A stretch of 64,000 nucleotides of DNA from CAWCHZ01 sp963795555 (GTDB lineage: Bacteria > Actinomycetota > Thermoleophilia > Solirubrobacterales > Solirubrobacteraceae), in the NCBI GenBank assembly GCA_963795555.1, contig CAWCHZ010000002.1:868001-932000 (forward strand), written 5' to 3'. The notes under the pieces are model-generated. The model was not told the origin of the DNA and ran no database searches. It saw nothing but the letters and a program-made list of their open reading frames with translations. Below, piece after piece: positions 23,855-31,394 of this stretch; the stretch's first letter is position 1; every line of letters begins with the position of its first letter. A program made the translations under genes and the position numbers.

Positions 23855-24810
23855 GCAGCGCGCGTGGCTTGCGCCGCGCCGCTGGCCACGACCAAAGGGC
23901 GCCGGCTCGGCGCAGCGCCGCGACGCCTCGACAGCTCACCGCCGACACGGTCGTGGCGATGGCCGCCGATCCCGTGGGCACCTCGCGTCAATCGACCGGC
24001 ATGGCCAGCCAGATAAACGACCTTGTGGTGGACATCCTCATCGGGATCGGGCACCAGCCGCCCGCCTCGCAGCTGGCCGTAGACGTCGACCAGCGACAAC
24101 CCCGCCGCCGCAAGCGAACGCTCGATCGTCGCCCGGCTGTGGTGACGCTGCTCGTGTGTGCTCTCGTGTCGATGCCAGCGATCCTCGGCGATGCGCGCGA
24201 AGACCTCGATCGTCGCGACGCCCGTGCAGCCCGGCTCGGCGCTGCCGTCGCCCTGGCCCCGCCAGCAGAAGAAGACGTCGTCGACCTCGCTCGCAAAGGT
24301 CTGGCTAAAGGCCGTGCGGTACGCCATCAGGGTATTGACATCAAAGGCGTACAGCCCGCCGGGCCGCAGGCTAGCTGCGGCGGATTCGAAGGCCGCCGTG
24401 AGATCCTCGTCAGTGAGCAGATAGTTGATCGCATCGTCGAGACAGGTGATCAGATCGAAGCGGCCGAGCGACGGTAGGGCACGCATGTCCGCGCAGAAGA
24501 GGCGCTCTTCGCCGAGCTCGAGGCGCTCGCGGGCCTGCTCGATCATGGCGGGCGACAGATCGCACGCCGTCACGTCGTAGCCGCGTGCGAGCAGCGGCTC
24601 ACAGCTCTTGCCGGTCCCGCACGCGACGTCCAGCAGCCGGCGGCCTCGGACGCCGTGGGCGCGAACAGCGCTCTCGATTTCAGTCAGCCAATGATCGTAT
24701 CTCTGGCCCGCGGTGAAGCGGTCGTAGTAGGGCGCCAGCGCCGTATAGGCGCTGAGCGACCTCAGCGAATTGGCATGCGCAAGCGGTTCCGCGTGAGTGG
24801 CAGTGGACAT
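23851..24810 (-). CDS. Class I SAM-dependent methyltransferase
   Basis: 319 aa from ATG at 24808-24810. Rossmann methyltransferase motifs: motif I LLDVACGTGKSCEPLLARG, motif II region VTACDLSPAMIEQARERL, then FCADMRALPSLGRFDLITCLDDAINYLL (motif IV-like) and LRPGGLYAFDVNT (motif VI). Substrate unknown; small-molecule methyltransferases of this subfamily are typical. The last 50 residues (from about TRGAHGIGG) are Arg/Gly/Ala-rich and look like read-through of a lost stop codon. Divergent from the ECF sigma gene; the two ribosome-binding sites are arms of one inverted repeat. Confidence 0.85.
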   Translation of the reverse strand: MSTATHAEPLAHANSLRSLSAYTALAPYYDRFTAGQRYDHWLTEIESAVRAHGVRGRRLLDVACGTGKSCEPLLARGYDVTACDLSPAMIEQARERLELGEERLFCADMRALPSLGRFDLITCLDDAINYLLTDEDLTAAFESAAASLRPGGLYAFDVNTLMAYRTAFSQTFASEVDDVFFCWRGQGDGSAEPGCTGVATIEVFARIAEDRWHRHESTHEQRHHSRATIERSLAAAGLSLVDVYGQLRGGRLVPDPDEDVHHKVVYLAGHAGRLTRGAHGIGGHRHDRVGGELSRRRGAAPSRRPLVVASGAAQATRAA

Positions 24811-24821
24811 ACATTGGATGA

Positions 24822-24878
24822 CCCTCGATCTTTTCAAATCGTTTCAGTAAAAGACAGGGATCCAACGAGGATCGAGGG
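24822..24878. promoter_or_regulatory. Long inverted repeat spanning the divergent methyltransferase/sigma promoters
   Basis: CCCTCGATC (24822-24830) and GATCGAGGG (24870-24878) are perfect 9-base inverted arms 39 bases apart. Each arm supplies the GAGGG ribosome-binding site of the gene it faces: methyltransferase on the minus strand, ECF sigma on the plus strand. The AT-richer spacer (TTTTCAAATCGTTTCAGTAA) probably holds back-to-back promoters. Confidence 0.5.
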
Positions 24879-24892
24879 AAGGCGGATAGCGC

Positions 24893-25423
24893 ATGGAGAG
24901 CCGCAGTCAACTCACCGCAAACACCGGAAATTCCGGCAATTGGGATTGGAGCGCGATTCGGTCGCGCTGCAAGCGCGAGGCCTGGCGCCTGCTGCGCGAC
25001 CCAGACGACGCAGAGGAGGTGGTTCAGGAGGCGCTGGTGCGCGCCTGGCGCGGGCGCGACACATGTCGCAGCACGGAGGCCCGGCTTGCCTGGTGCCTAC
25101 AGATCACGCGCAACGAGGCATATCGCTTGATGGCTCGCAGACGGCCGCTGCCCGAGCTCGTCTCACTCGACAATGAGGCGGCCCCGTCGGCGAACCTGGC
25201 CGACCGCTCGAACTACGTCGATTCAGTCGTCACGACGGTCGATGTCCGCCGCGCTCTGGCGCGACTGGAGGACGACGAGCAGGAGCTCATTGCTCTACGA
25301 TACTCCAACGATCTGTCTCAGCCGGAGATCGCGCGGGCCCTCAACATCCCCGAGGGAACCGCGAAGGTTCGTCTGCATAGAGCCCGCAAGCGACTGGAGG
25401 CCATCCTGGAGCCGCCACTGTGA
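24893..25423 (+). CDS. ECF-type RNA polymerase sigma factor
   Basis: 176 aa with the two ECF domains: region 2 (AIRSRCKREAWRLLRDPDDAEEVVQEALVRAWRG, residues about 22-55) for -10 recognition, and region 4 (RALARLEDDEQELIALRYSNDLSQPEIARALNIPEGTAKVRLHRARKRLEAIL, about 120-170) for -35 recognition. No anti-sigma gene is adjacent; instead the stop overlaps (GTGA) an ArsR-like regulator. Start ATG at 24893 with a GAGGGAAGG ribosome-binding site. Confidence 0.92.
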   Translation: MESRSQLTANTGNSGNWDWSAIRSRCKREAWRLLRDPDDAEEVVQEALVRAWRGRDTCRSTEARLAWCLQITRNEAYRLMARRRPLPELVSLDNEAAPSANLADRSNYVDSVVTTVDVRRALARLEDDEQELIALRYSNDLSQPEIARALNIPEGTAKVRLHRARKRLEAILEPPL

Positions 25424-26064
25424 AGCCACACCATGACATCTCCGATCCAAACGTCGTCAAGGCGCTTGCCCATCCGCTTCGAGTGAGGATTCTCTCGATT
25501 CTCGAGCAGCGTCAAGCGAGTCCGACGGAGATCGCCGATGAGATCGACGCGCCGCTGGGAACGGTCAGCTATCACGTCCGAATTCTCCTCGGGCTGGAGC
25601 TGATCAAGCTGGTCAGAGAGACGCCTCGGCGCGGCGCGATCGAGCATCACTATGAAGTCGTCAGACGTCCCCGCATCACCGACGACGCTTGGCGGAACGT
25701 TCCGCAGATCGTCAAGCGTACGATGGTCGATGCGGCGCTGGACGAGGTTGGCGAGCATGTGCGTGTCAGCGCACATGCGGGCGGCTTCGACCTGCCCGAC
25801 GCCCACCTCACGCGAAACCCCGTGCGGGTGGACGAGCTCGGCTGGCATCAGCTCTCCCGTGAGCTGGCCAAGCTCGTGTCGCGCATCGAGGAGATCGAAT
25901 CCAAGAGCCGCGACCGCATCGCCCGCAGCGGGCACGCCGAGGACCGCGAGGCAGCGGTCGTGCTGATGTTGTTCGGCTCCACCCAGCCAGGCTCAGCCGG
26001 CGACAAGACCGCCAAGAAGACACGCGCCCGCAGCCGGCGCGCCCGCAGTACCGCACACAGCTGA
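25420..26064 (+). CDS. ArsR-like winged-helix regulator coupled to the ECF sigma factor
   Basis: 214 aa from GTG at 25420-25422, overlapping the sigma stop by GTGA. N-terminal winged helix: VVKALAHPLRVRILSILEQRQASPTEIADEIDAPLGTVSYHVRILLGLELIKLVRET, as in ArsR/HTH_20 proteins. Residues about 100-180 form an alpha-helical region (ELAKLVSRIEEIESKSRDRIARSG), perhaps dimerisation or ligand binding, and the tail is Lys/Arg-rich (KTAKKTRARSRRARS). The tight coupling suggests it acts in the same circuit as the sigma factor, perhaps in place of an anti-sigma factor. Followed by a strong hairpin. Confidence 0.85.
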   Translation: MKPHHDISDPNVVKALAHPLRVRILSILEQRQASPTEIADEIDAPLGTVSYHVRILLGLELIKLVRETPRRGAIEHHYEVVRRPRITDDAWRNVPQIVKRTMVDAALDEVGEHVRVSAHAGGFDLPDAHLTRNPVRVDELGWHQLSRELAKLVSRIEEIESKSRDRIARSGHAEDREAAVVLMLFGSTQPGSAGDKTAKKTRARSRRARSTAHS

Positions 26065-26073
26065 GGCTCCCAG

Positions 26074-26107
26074 GGGCGCGACCGCCGTTGCGACGGCGGC
26101 CGCGCCC
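26074..26107 (+). terminator. Strong GC hairpin downstream of the sigma/ArsR operon
   Basis: GGGCGCG-A-CCGCCGT-TGCG-ACGGCGG-C-CGCGCCC: two 7-base-pair stems separated by one A/C mismatch and closed by a four-base loop. It begins 9 bases after the ArsR stop. There is no U-tract, so either it is an intrinsic terminator of the actinobacterial type or it stabilises the 3' end. Confidence 0.6.
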
Positions 26108-26154
26108 TCGAGCCCGCAGGGCGTCCGCGTCGGGGCGTCCAGGTGTAACAGCAC

Positions 26155-26209
26155 TCGCCTGGAAAGCCACAACTTTCTCGCCTGGCAAGGGCGCAGACAG
26201 CCACAACTT
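26155..26209 (+). repeat. Paired direct repeats upstream of the gene at 26251
   Basis: TCGCCTGG occurs at 26155-26162 and 26178-26185, and AGCCACAACTT at 26165-26175 and 26199-26209, in the order a-b-a-b within 55 bases. They precede the unknown gene at 26251 and could be tandem binding sites. Confidence 0.35.
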
Positions 26210-26250
26210 CCGCGCCATGTCCGCTGGCGAACGTATGTTCTGATTCGCTC

Positions 26251-26688
26251 ATGTCCGACGCGGTGATTGCGATCTCCTCCGCCCACATTCCCGCTCTGGC
26301 CGAAGGCCTGCTCTGCATCCGCCAGACGGTCAGCGAGGCACTGCCACGCGCGACGAGCGCAGACGGCGACGCGCCGGCAGTCATCGGGGAGCTCGGGCAC
26401 CAATCGAGGCTCGCCGTCCTCGATGCGCTGATCGAGCAGCTCGCCCGCGGAGCCAACCGCGACGATGCTCGGTCGGCCAAGCGTCGCGACGCACCCAAGG
26501 CCACCGACGTCCCGCTCGCAGGCCCAGCCGAGCTGCTGGCTGAGGCCGTCTACGTCACGCTCGTCGATGCCACAGAGGAGCTGGCCGTGGGGCTGGAAGC
26601 CTATTGGCGCCGGCCGCAAACGCTGCCCGCGCTGAAGCCGACCGTCGAGCGCATCGTCGACCTGCTTGCCGCGCTCGAGCAGCTCTAG
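26251..26688 (+). CDS. Hypothetical protein
   Basis: 145 aa, family not recognised. It appears mostly alpha-helical and soluble (AHIPALAEGLLCIRQTVSEAL; AELLAEAVYVTLVDATEELAVGLEAYWRR; KPTVERIVDLLAALEQL) with a charged middle (RDDARSAKRRDAPKATD). No signal peptide or membrane segment. Start ATG at 26251; a region with paired repeats lies upstream. Its TAG stop shares CTAG (26685-26688) with the stop of the convergent SDR gene. Confidence 0.6.
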   Translation: MSDAVIAISSAHIPALAEGLLCIRQTVSEALPRATSADGDAPAVIGELGHQSRLAVLDALIEQLARGANRDDARSAKRRDAPKATDVPLAGPAELLAEAVYVTLVDATEELAVGLEAYWRRPQTLPALKPTVERIVDLLAALEQL

Positions 26689-27470
26689 CACGCGGTCCAG
26701 CCTCCGTCGACGAGCAGGCTCGTGCCTGTCACCAGCCCTGCCGTGCCGGACGCCAGGAACAGCACAGCGCCGACGACGTCCTGGACCTGCCCGACACGAC
26801 CGAGTGGGATGCGCGACTCGACGTCGGCACGGAACTCCGGGTCGTCGAAGAAGGGCCGTGTCATCTCCGTCTCGATGAACGTCGGAGCAACGCTGTTGAC
26901 GCGAATGCCCGCAGGAGCGAGCTCGACTGCTAGCGCCTTGGTGAGACCCTCGATCGCGTGCTTGGTCATGCAGTACACGGTGCGGTTTGGCGCACCGACA
27001 TGGCCCATCTGCGAGGTGACGTTGATGATCGCACCGCGGCTGCCGTCAGCCAGCATGCGGCGCACGGCACCCTGGGCCACGAAGAACGTGCCTTTGATGT
27101 TGAGATCGATCAGGGCATTCAGGTTCTCCGTGCTCACGTTGGTGAAGGGCTCGGGGATGTTGCTGCCCGCGCTGTTGACGGCGACATCGACACGGGCGAG
27201 TCGTGCGAGGGCCTGGTCGACCTGCTCGGGATCCGTCACATCACAGGGGATGGCGTGCGCGCGTCCCCCCCAGTCCCCGATCAGCTGCGCGAGCTGCTCG
27301 AGCGCCGGCGCGCTGCGGCTCAACAGCGCGACCTCGGCACCGGCCAGCGCCAGCGCCAGCGCACAGGCGCGCCCAATGCCCCGCCCCGCCCCCGCGACGA
27401 CCGCGACGCGGCCATCGAGGCGGAATGAGGGCGTGTAGGCGCCGGGATCGAGGTCGTGCAGCGGCAGCAG
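26685..27470 (-). CDS. Short-chain dehydrogenase/reductase, start codon unclear
   Basis: SDR oxidoreductase. The full Rossmann domain is encoded: upstream of the first standard start (TTG, 27323) the same frame continues with RLDGRVAVVAGAGRGIGRACALALALAGAEVALLSRS, which contains the cofactor motif. Further motifs are VNSAGSNI, the catalytic Ser in NVTSQMG, YCMTK (Tyr/Lys), and LLVDGGW at the end. In that extended frame there is no ATG, GTG or TTG before the GAF gene, so a CTG (27468-27470, giving 261 aa) is proposed; a lost start codon is the alternative. A TTG start would remove the NAD(P) site and make no sense. Substrate unknown. Confidence 0.75.
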   Translation of the reverse strand: MLPLHDLDPGAYTPSFRLDGRVAVVAGAGRGIGRACALALALAGAEVALLSRSAPALEQLAQLIGDWGGRAHAIPCDVTDPEQVDQALARLARVDVAVNSAGSNIPEPFTNVSTENLNALIDLNIKGTFFVAQGAVRRMLADGSRGAIINVTSQMGHVGAPNRTVYCMTKHAIEGLTKALAVELAPAGIRVNSVAPTFIETEMTRPFFDDPEFRADVESRIPLGRVGQVQDVVGAVLFLASGTAGLVTGTSLLVDGGWTAC

Positions 27471-27500
27471 GCGCCGAAGTACACCACACGCGCGCTGGAT

Positions 27501-27540
27501 GGGGCGCGAGAACCCGGGACGGGGCGCGAGAACCCGGGAC
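27501..27540. repeat. Perfect 20-base tandem duplication
   Basis: GGGGCGCGAGAACCCGGGAC is present twice in tandem (27501-27520 and 27521-27540), each with a CCCGGG core. It lies between the GAF gene and the SDR gene on the same transcript, just upstream of the SDR's doubtful start. Confidence 0.9.
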
Positions 27541-27568
27541 GGCGCGCAGTCCCGGCCGGGCGAGCGGC

Positions 27569-28102
27569 TCAGGCCTGCTGGCTGGCGCGCTGGCTGAGCT
27601 CGAGCTGATCGGCGATCAGCCGGCCCAGCACGCGCAGGAACTGCAGGTCACGATAGCCCAGCGAGGGGCGCGCGTCGTGGCTCGCGCCGCACACGGTCCC
27701 GTAGATCTGGCCGGAGGAGAGCGTGAGCGGCATCGAGACGAACGCGCCGATGTCGGCGGCTTCGGTCATCGGCAGCGAAGCGGCGCGAGGATCGCCCCGA
27801 ACGTCGGCGATCACGTTGGGCAGACGCCCGCTCAGCACTCGTTGGCAGTAGGTCTGCGCGAGCGGCAGGCTGAGGCCCGCGTGGAAGCCGAACGACGCGC
27901 CGTTTCCGCTCAGCTCCAGCAGCAGCTGCCGGTCGACATGCAGCTCGGTCGTGTAGGCCACATCCAGCCGCAGGCACTCGCGCAGAGCATCGAGCGCCCG
28001 CTCGATCGACGGGTGCTGTGCGACCTCGGCCAAGCAGGCCAGGTCCTCGCTGCGCTCGCGTGGCGTCTCGCCGCTGAGATGTCCCCGGTGAACCTCCAGC
28101 AT
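27569..28102 (-). CDS. GAF-domain protein
   Basis: 177 aa, essentially one GAF sensor domain: ALDALRECLRLDVAYTTELHVDRQ, then GLSLPLAQTYCQRVLSGRLPNVIADVRGDP, MTEAADIGAFVSMPLTLSSGQIYGTVCGASHDAR, and a final helix (FLRVLGRLIADQLELS). The pattern of GAF domains that follow LAQTYCQRV...PNVI is found in light- or ligand-sensing signalling proteins; no output domain is present. Start ATG at 28100-28102 (a TTG precedes it); it overlaps the stop of a possible 17-codon micro-ORF (TGATG). A GGCACGTGCC palindrome lies at 28115-28124. Confidence 0.8.
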   Translation of the reverse strand: MLEVHRGHLSGETPRERSEDLACLAEVAQHPSIERALDALRECLRLDVAYTTELHVDRQLLLELSGNGASFGFHAGLSLPLAQTYCQRVLSGRLPNVIADVRGDPRAASLPMTEAADIGAFVSMPLTLSSGQIYGTVCGASHDARPSLGYRDLQFLRVLGRLIADQLELSQRASQQA

Positions 28103-28176
28103 CAAGGATTGATCGGCACGTGCCGCCCCTGCCTGGAGGCCGCTGACGGATCCACCGCACCGGTTGGACGATCGTT

Positions 28177-29749
28177 CTAGGGAGCGCCCTGCTGCTCGCG
28201 CTCGCGCAGCTCGATGCGCCTGATCTTGCCCGTCAGCGTCTTGGGGAGGGCCTCGACGAACTCGATCCTGCGCGGATAGGCGTACGCCGAGAGCCTTGCG
28301 CGCACGAAGGCCTTGATGTCCTCGGCGAGATCGTCGGATGGGCTGTGGCCTGCCGCCAGCACCACGAACGCCTTGACGATCTGCCCCCGCACCTCATCAG
28401 GCGATGCGACCGCCGCCGCCTCCTGCACGGCCGCATGCTCGAGACAGACCGACTCGACCTCGAAGGGGCCGATCCGGTAGCCGGCCGAGATGATCACGTC
28501 ATCGGCGCGGCCCGCGTACCAGACGTAGCCGTCGGCATCGACGGTGGCGGCATCCTTGGTGTGGAGCCACTCGCCGCCGAAGGTCTCCTGCGAGGCGCCT
28601 GGATTGTTCCAATAGCCCAGCGGCCAGTGGGGATTGGAGTGCGCGCGCAGGCAGATCTCGCCGCGCTGCCCGACCGCAACCGGGCGCTCGTCCTCGTCGA
28701 GCACCTGCACGTCCCAGCCCGGGAGCGGGCGGCCCATCGAGCCCTCGCGGACTTCCATGAAGGGGAAGTTGCCGCAGAGTGGATAGCGACTCCGTCAGCC
28801 CGTAGTAGTCGAGCACGGTGAGGCCGTACTGCTCGCGAAACCAGCGGATCGCCTCCGGATTGAGCGGCTCGCCGGCGCTGCAGACGCGCCGGAAGCGCTG
28901 GGGATAGCGCGTTCCGGCGTCGCCGATGCTCATCATCGAGCGCATCGCCGTCGGCGTCGTGAAGACGTTGGTGACCTTGTGACGGCCGAGGAAGTCCAGC
29001 TGGCGGTGCGGGTCGAAGCCACCCTCGCGCTGATAGACGACCTGGACGGCCCCAAGGCGCCACGGGCCCAGCAGAGGGCAGATGCCCGCTGCCCAAGCCC
29101 ACTCGCCCATGCCGTGGAAGCGCTCGCCCTCCTGGACCTCGTGGCAGTAGAGGAACTCCTCGTGGGCGAGGATGTAGCGGTGGGCGTGGACGATGCCCTT
29201 GGCCAGCCCGGTCGTCCCCGAGGTGTAGTAGAGCTGAGCTGGATCATCGGCTGCCGTGGCGACGGTCTCGAACTCGGTCGAGGCTCCTCCCAGCGTCTCC
29301 GAGTCGAGCACGAGCACCTGCTCGGCGAGCTCGGTCGGGAAGCGCCCGAGGTTGTCTGCGTCGGTGACAAGCACGCGGGGCTCACAGTCGGCGAGGCGAT
29401 GGCGAATCCCCTCGTCGCCGTAGAGGACCGACATCGACAGCAGGATCGCGCCGAGCTTCCAGGTCCCGAAGAAGATCGCGGCGGTCTCGGGCGTCGGCGG
29501 CAGTACGACCGCAACGCGGTCGCCGCGCGTCACGCCCAGCCCCGCCAGCACGTTGGCGGCCTGGTTTGAGAGGTCCTGCAGCTCGCCCCAGGTCAGCTCG
29601 CGCACCGCGCCGCTGAAGTGCTCGTGGATCAGCGCGAGCTTGTCGCGCGGATGGCGGTCGCAGACGTCAGCCGCGATGTTGTAGCGGTCCGGGACCTCCC
29701 AGCGATGCTCACGGCAGATCGCCTCGTAATCGGCGCCGACAACGCTCAT
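28177..29749 (-). pseudogene. AMP-forming acyl-CoA synthetase, frameshifted
   Basis: Two overlapping frames together make one complete acetyl/acyl-CoA synthetase-like enzyme. The N-terminal frame runs from ATG 29749 (AGGGAGGG upstream) through YYTSGTTGLAKGIVHAHR to LDYYGLTES; there it shifts. The C-terminal frame resumes with YPLCGNFPFMEVREGSMGRP and runs to TGKIRRIELRERE. Deleting one base around 28786-28789 joins them (TES-YPLCGN). As read, the protein would lack the C-terminal catalytic lysine domain. This is a decayed gene, programmed frameshift or sequencing error. The intact relative would activate a fatty or aromatic acid. Confidence 0.85.
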
Positions 29750-30048
29750 TGCCAGCCCTCCCTCGCTGCCCATACTATCGCCTACGGCGTCCAAGCGAAT
29801 CCCCCAGTCGCGAAGTTGAGCATAGTCAATATGCGCCGCGCCGAGGTGGCGAGCCGGGCGCGGCGCCGGTGCGGGTGCTCGCCCGCGGGGCGCCAGCGCG
29901 CCCGGGAGGCGTTTTTGTAGGCCTCTTCCCGTTGACTGGGATTTGATCTAGGATCAAACTTGGAGATGGGAGCTGAGGCGACCACGTCTATGACGTGTCC
30001 CCTTGCGGCATGTCGTGTACGCGCTCGCCGGTCGCGATCGGAGGGACG
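29750..30048. promoter_or_regulatory. Divergent promoter region with perfect operator-like palindrome
   Basis: The 299-base space between the acyl-CoA synthetase and VOC genes. It contains TTTGATCTAGGATCAAA (29942-29958), a perfect 7-base inverted repeat around TAG, about 90 bases upstream of the VOC start; sites of this form are typical of GntR- or TetR-type repressors. GC content is visibly lower here than in the neighbouring genes. Nothing else is recognisable. Confidence 0.5.
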
Positions 30049-31314
30049 ATGGAGGGTGGCTCGCGTACCGATCAGCACGCGGACTCGACGGAGGCCGGGC
30101 TGCTGGACGGCAAGTTCGCACGGCGCGAGGTCTTCGCGCACGGCGCCAAGATCGCCGCGGCGGCGGCGCTGGCCCCACTGATCGGCGTGGAGCCGGCACT
30201 GGCGAGCGCGCGCCCGCATCACCACCTGAGCAGAGCACAGCTCGGGCTGGTCGGCACCGATCACGTCGGCCTGACGGTGCCCGACATCGACGTGGCGGTC
30301 GCCTGGTTCCAGGATGTGATGGGAGCGACCGACCCGCTCTCGTTCGGCCCGATCAGCGACCCCAAGGGCACGCTGATGCACGACCTGCTCGACGTCGACC
30401 GCCACGCCGTGATCGACCGCATCACCGTCCTGCGCATCGGCCACAGCGCCAACATCGAGCTCTTCCAGTACCGGGCGCCACATCAGGACCACACGTTTGC
30501 CAAGAACTCCGACTGGTCCGGGCATCACGTCGCCTTCTACGTGACCGACATCGACGCGGCTGTCGCCTATATGGAGCAGAAGGGGGTCGAGAAGTTCCTC
30601 GGCCCGTTCCCGATCACCAGCGGGCCCGCAGCCGGCCAGACGATCAACTATTTCAAGACGCCATTCGGGACCTACATCGAGCTGATCAGCTACCCGAACG
30701 GCATGGCCTACCAGAAGCCTGGCGTCAAGCCGCTCTGGTCGCCGAAGGTCAACGGGCTCGACTCGGTCGTGACGACGGTGCCTGGGCTGATCGGCATCGA
30801 TCACATCGGGATCACGGTGCCCAACGTGCGCCGAGCCGCGCACTGGTTCGAGGATGTGCTGGGCTTCCGCAACCCGCTCAGCTTCGGTCCGATCAGCGAC
30901 CCCAAGGGCACGCTGATGCACGACCTGGTCGACGTCGATCCACGCTCGGTGATCGATCAGATCCGCATGGTCAGCGGCGGGGCCGGCCCCAACGTGGAGC
31001 TGTTCCAGTACGAGGCGCCCGGTCAGAGCCACCGCTTCGCGCGCAACTCCGATTACGGCGGACACCACATCGCCTTCTACGTGCGCAACATCGACAAGGC
31101 CGTCGCCTACATGGAGTCAAAGGGCGTCCACAAGCTGCTCGGGCCGTTCCCGATCACCAGCGGGCCGGCGGCTGGCCAGACGATCAACTACTTCAAGACG
31201 CCGTTCGGCGCGTTCGTCGAGCTGATCAGCTATCCGCACGGGATGGCCTACCAGCGCACGGCCAAGATCCCGCTCTGGGACCCACGCCGCAACAAGCCGC
31301 CGCACGGACGTTAG
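30049..31314 (+). CDS. Tat-exported protein with two tandem VOC (glyoxalase-like) domains
   Basis: 421 aa from ATG at 30049 (GGAGGG upstream). A twin-arginine type signal is seen: FARREVFAHGAKIAAAAALAPL followed by an ALASA cleavage-like site. Two VOC domains follow, beginning GTDHVGLTVPDIDVAVAWF and GIDHIGITVPNVRRAAHWF; they are strongly similar, sharing LSFGPISDPKGTLMHDL, the NSD-GHH-AFYV pattern and LGPFPITSGPAAGQTINYF. His and Glu ligands (DHV/DHI, GHH, IEL/VEL) suggest a metal site in each. The duplication is also close at DNA level. Export of a VOC enzyme is unusual; substrate unknown, perhaps an extracellular antibiotic or aromatic compound. Confidence 0.8.
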   Translation: MEGGSRTDQHADSTEAGLLDGKFARREVFAHGAKIAAAAALAPLIGVEPALASARPHHHLSRAQLGLVGTDHVGLTVPDIDVAVAWFQDVMGATDPLSFGPISDPKGTLMHDLLDVDRHAVIDRITVLRIGHSANIELFQYRAPHQDHTFAKNSDWSGHHVAFYVTDIDAAVAYMEQKGVEKFLGPFPITSGPAAGQTINYFKTPFGTYIELISYPNGMAYQKPGVKPLWSPKVNGLDSVVTTVPGLIGIDHIGITVPNVRRAAHWFEDVLGFRNPLSFGPISDPKGTLMHDLVDVDPRSVIDQIRMVSGGAGPNVELFQYEAPGQSHRFARNSDYGGHHIAFYVRNIDKAVAYMESKGVHKLLGPFPITSGPAAGQTINYFKTPFGAFVELISYPHGMAYQRTAKIPLWDPRRNKPPHGR

Positions 31315-31394
31315 GCTGCCGGCGCCCCGTCCCCGGCGCCCACAAAAGGCGCCGGTGCCGGCGCGCGCGGCACCACGTTGGTATGGGTGACTAG

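Noticed and set aside
27323..27325. TTG at 27323 as the SDR start.
   Set aside because: It would remove the NAD(P)-binding strand and GAGRGIG motif that are encoded in the same frame upstream.
29995..30048. Upstream starts for the double-VOC gene.
   Set aside because: The ATG at 30049 has a GGAGGG site and gives a normal distance to the twin-arginine motif.
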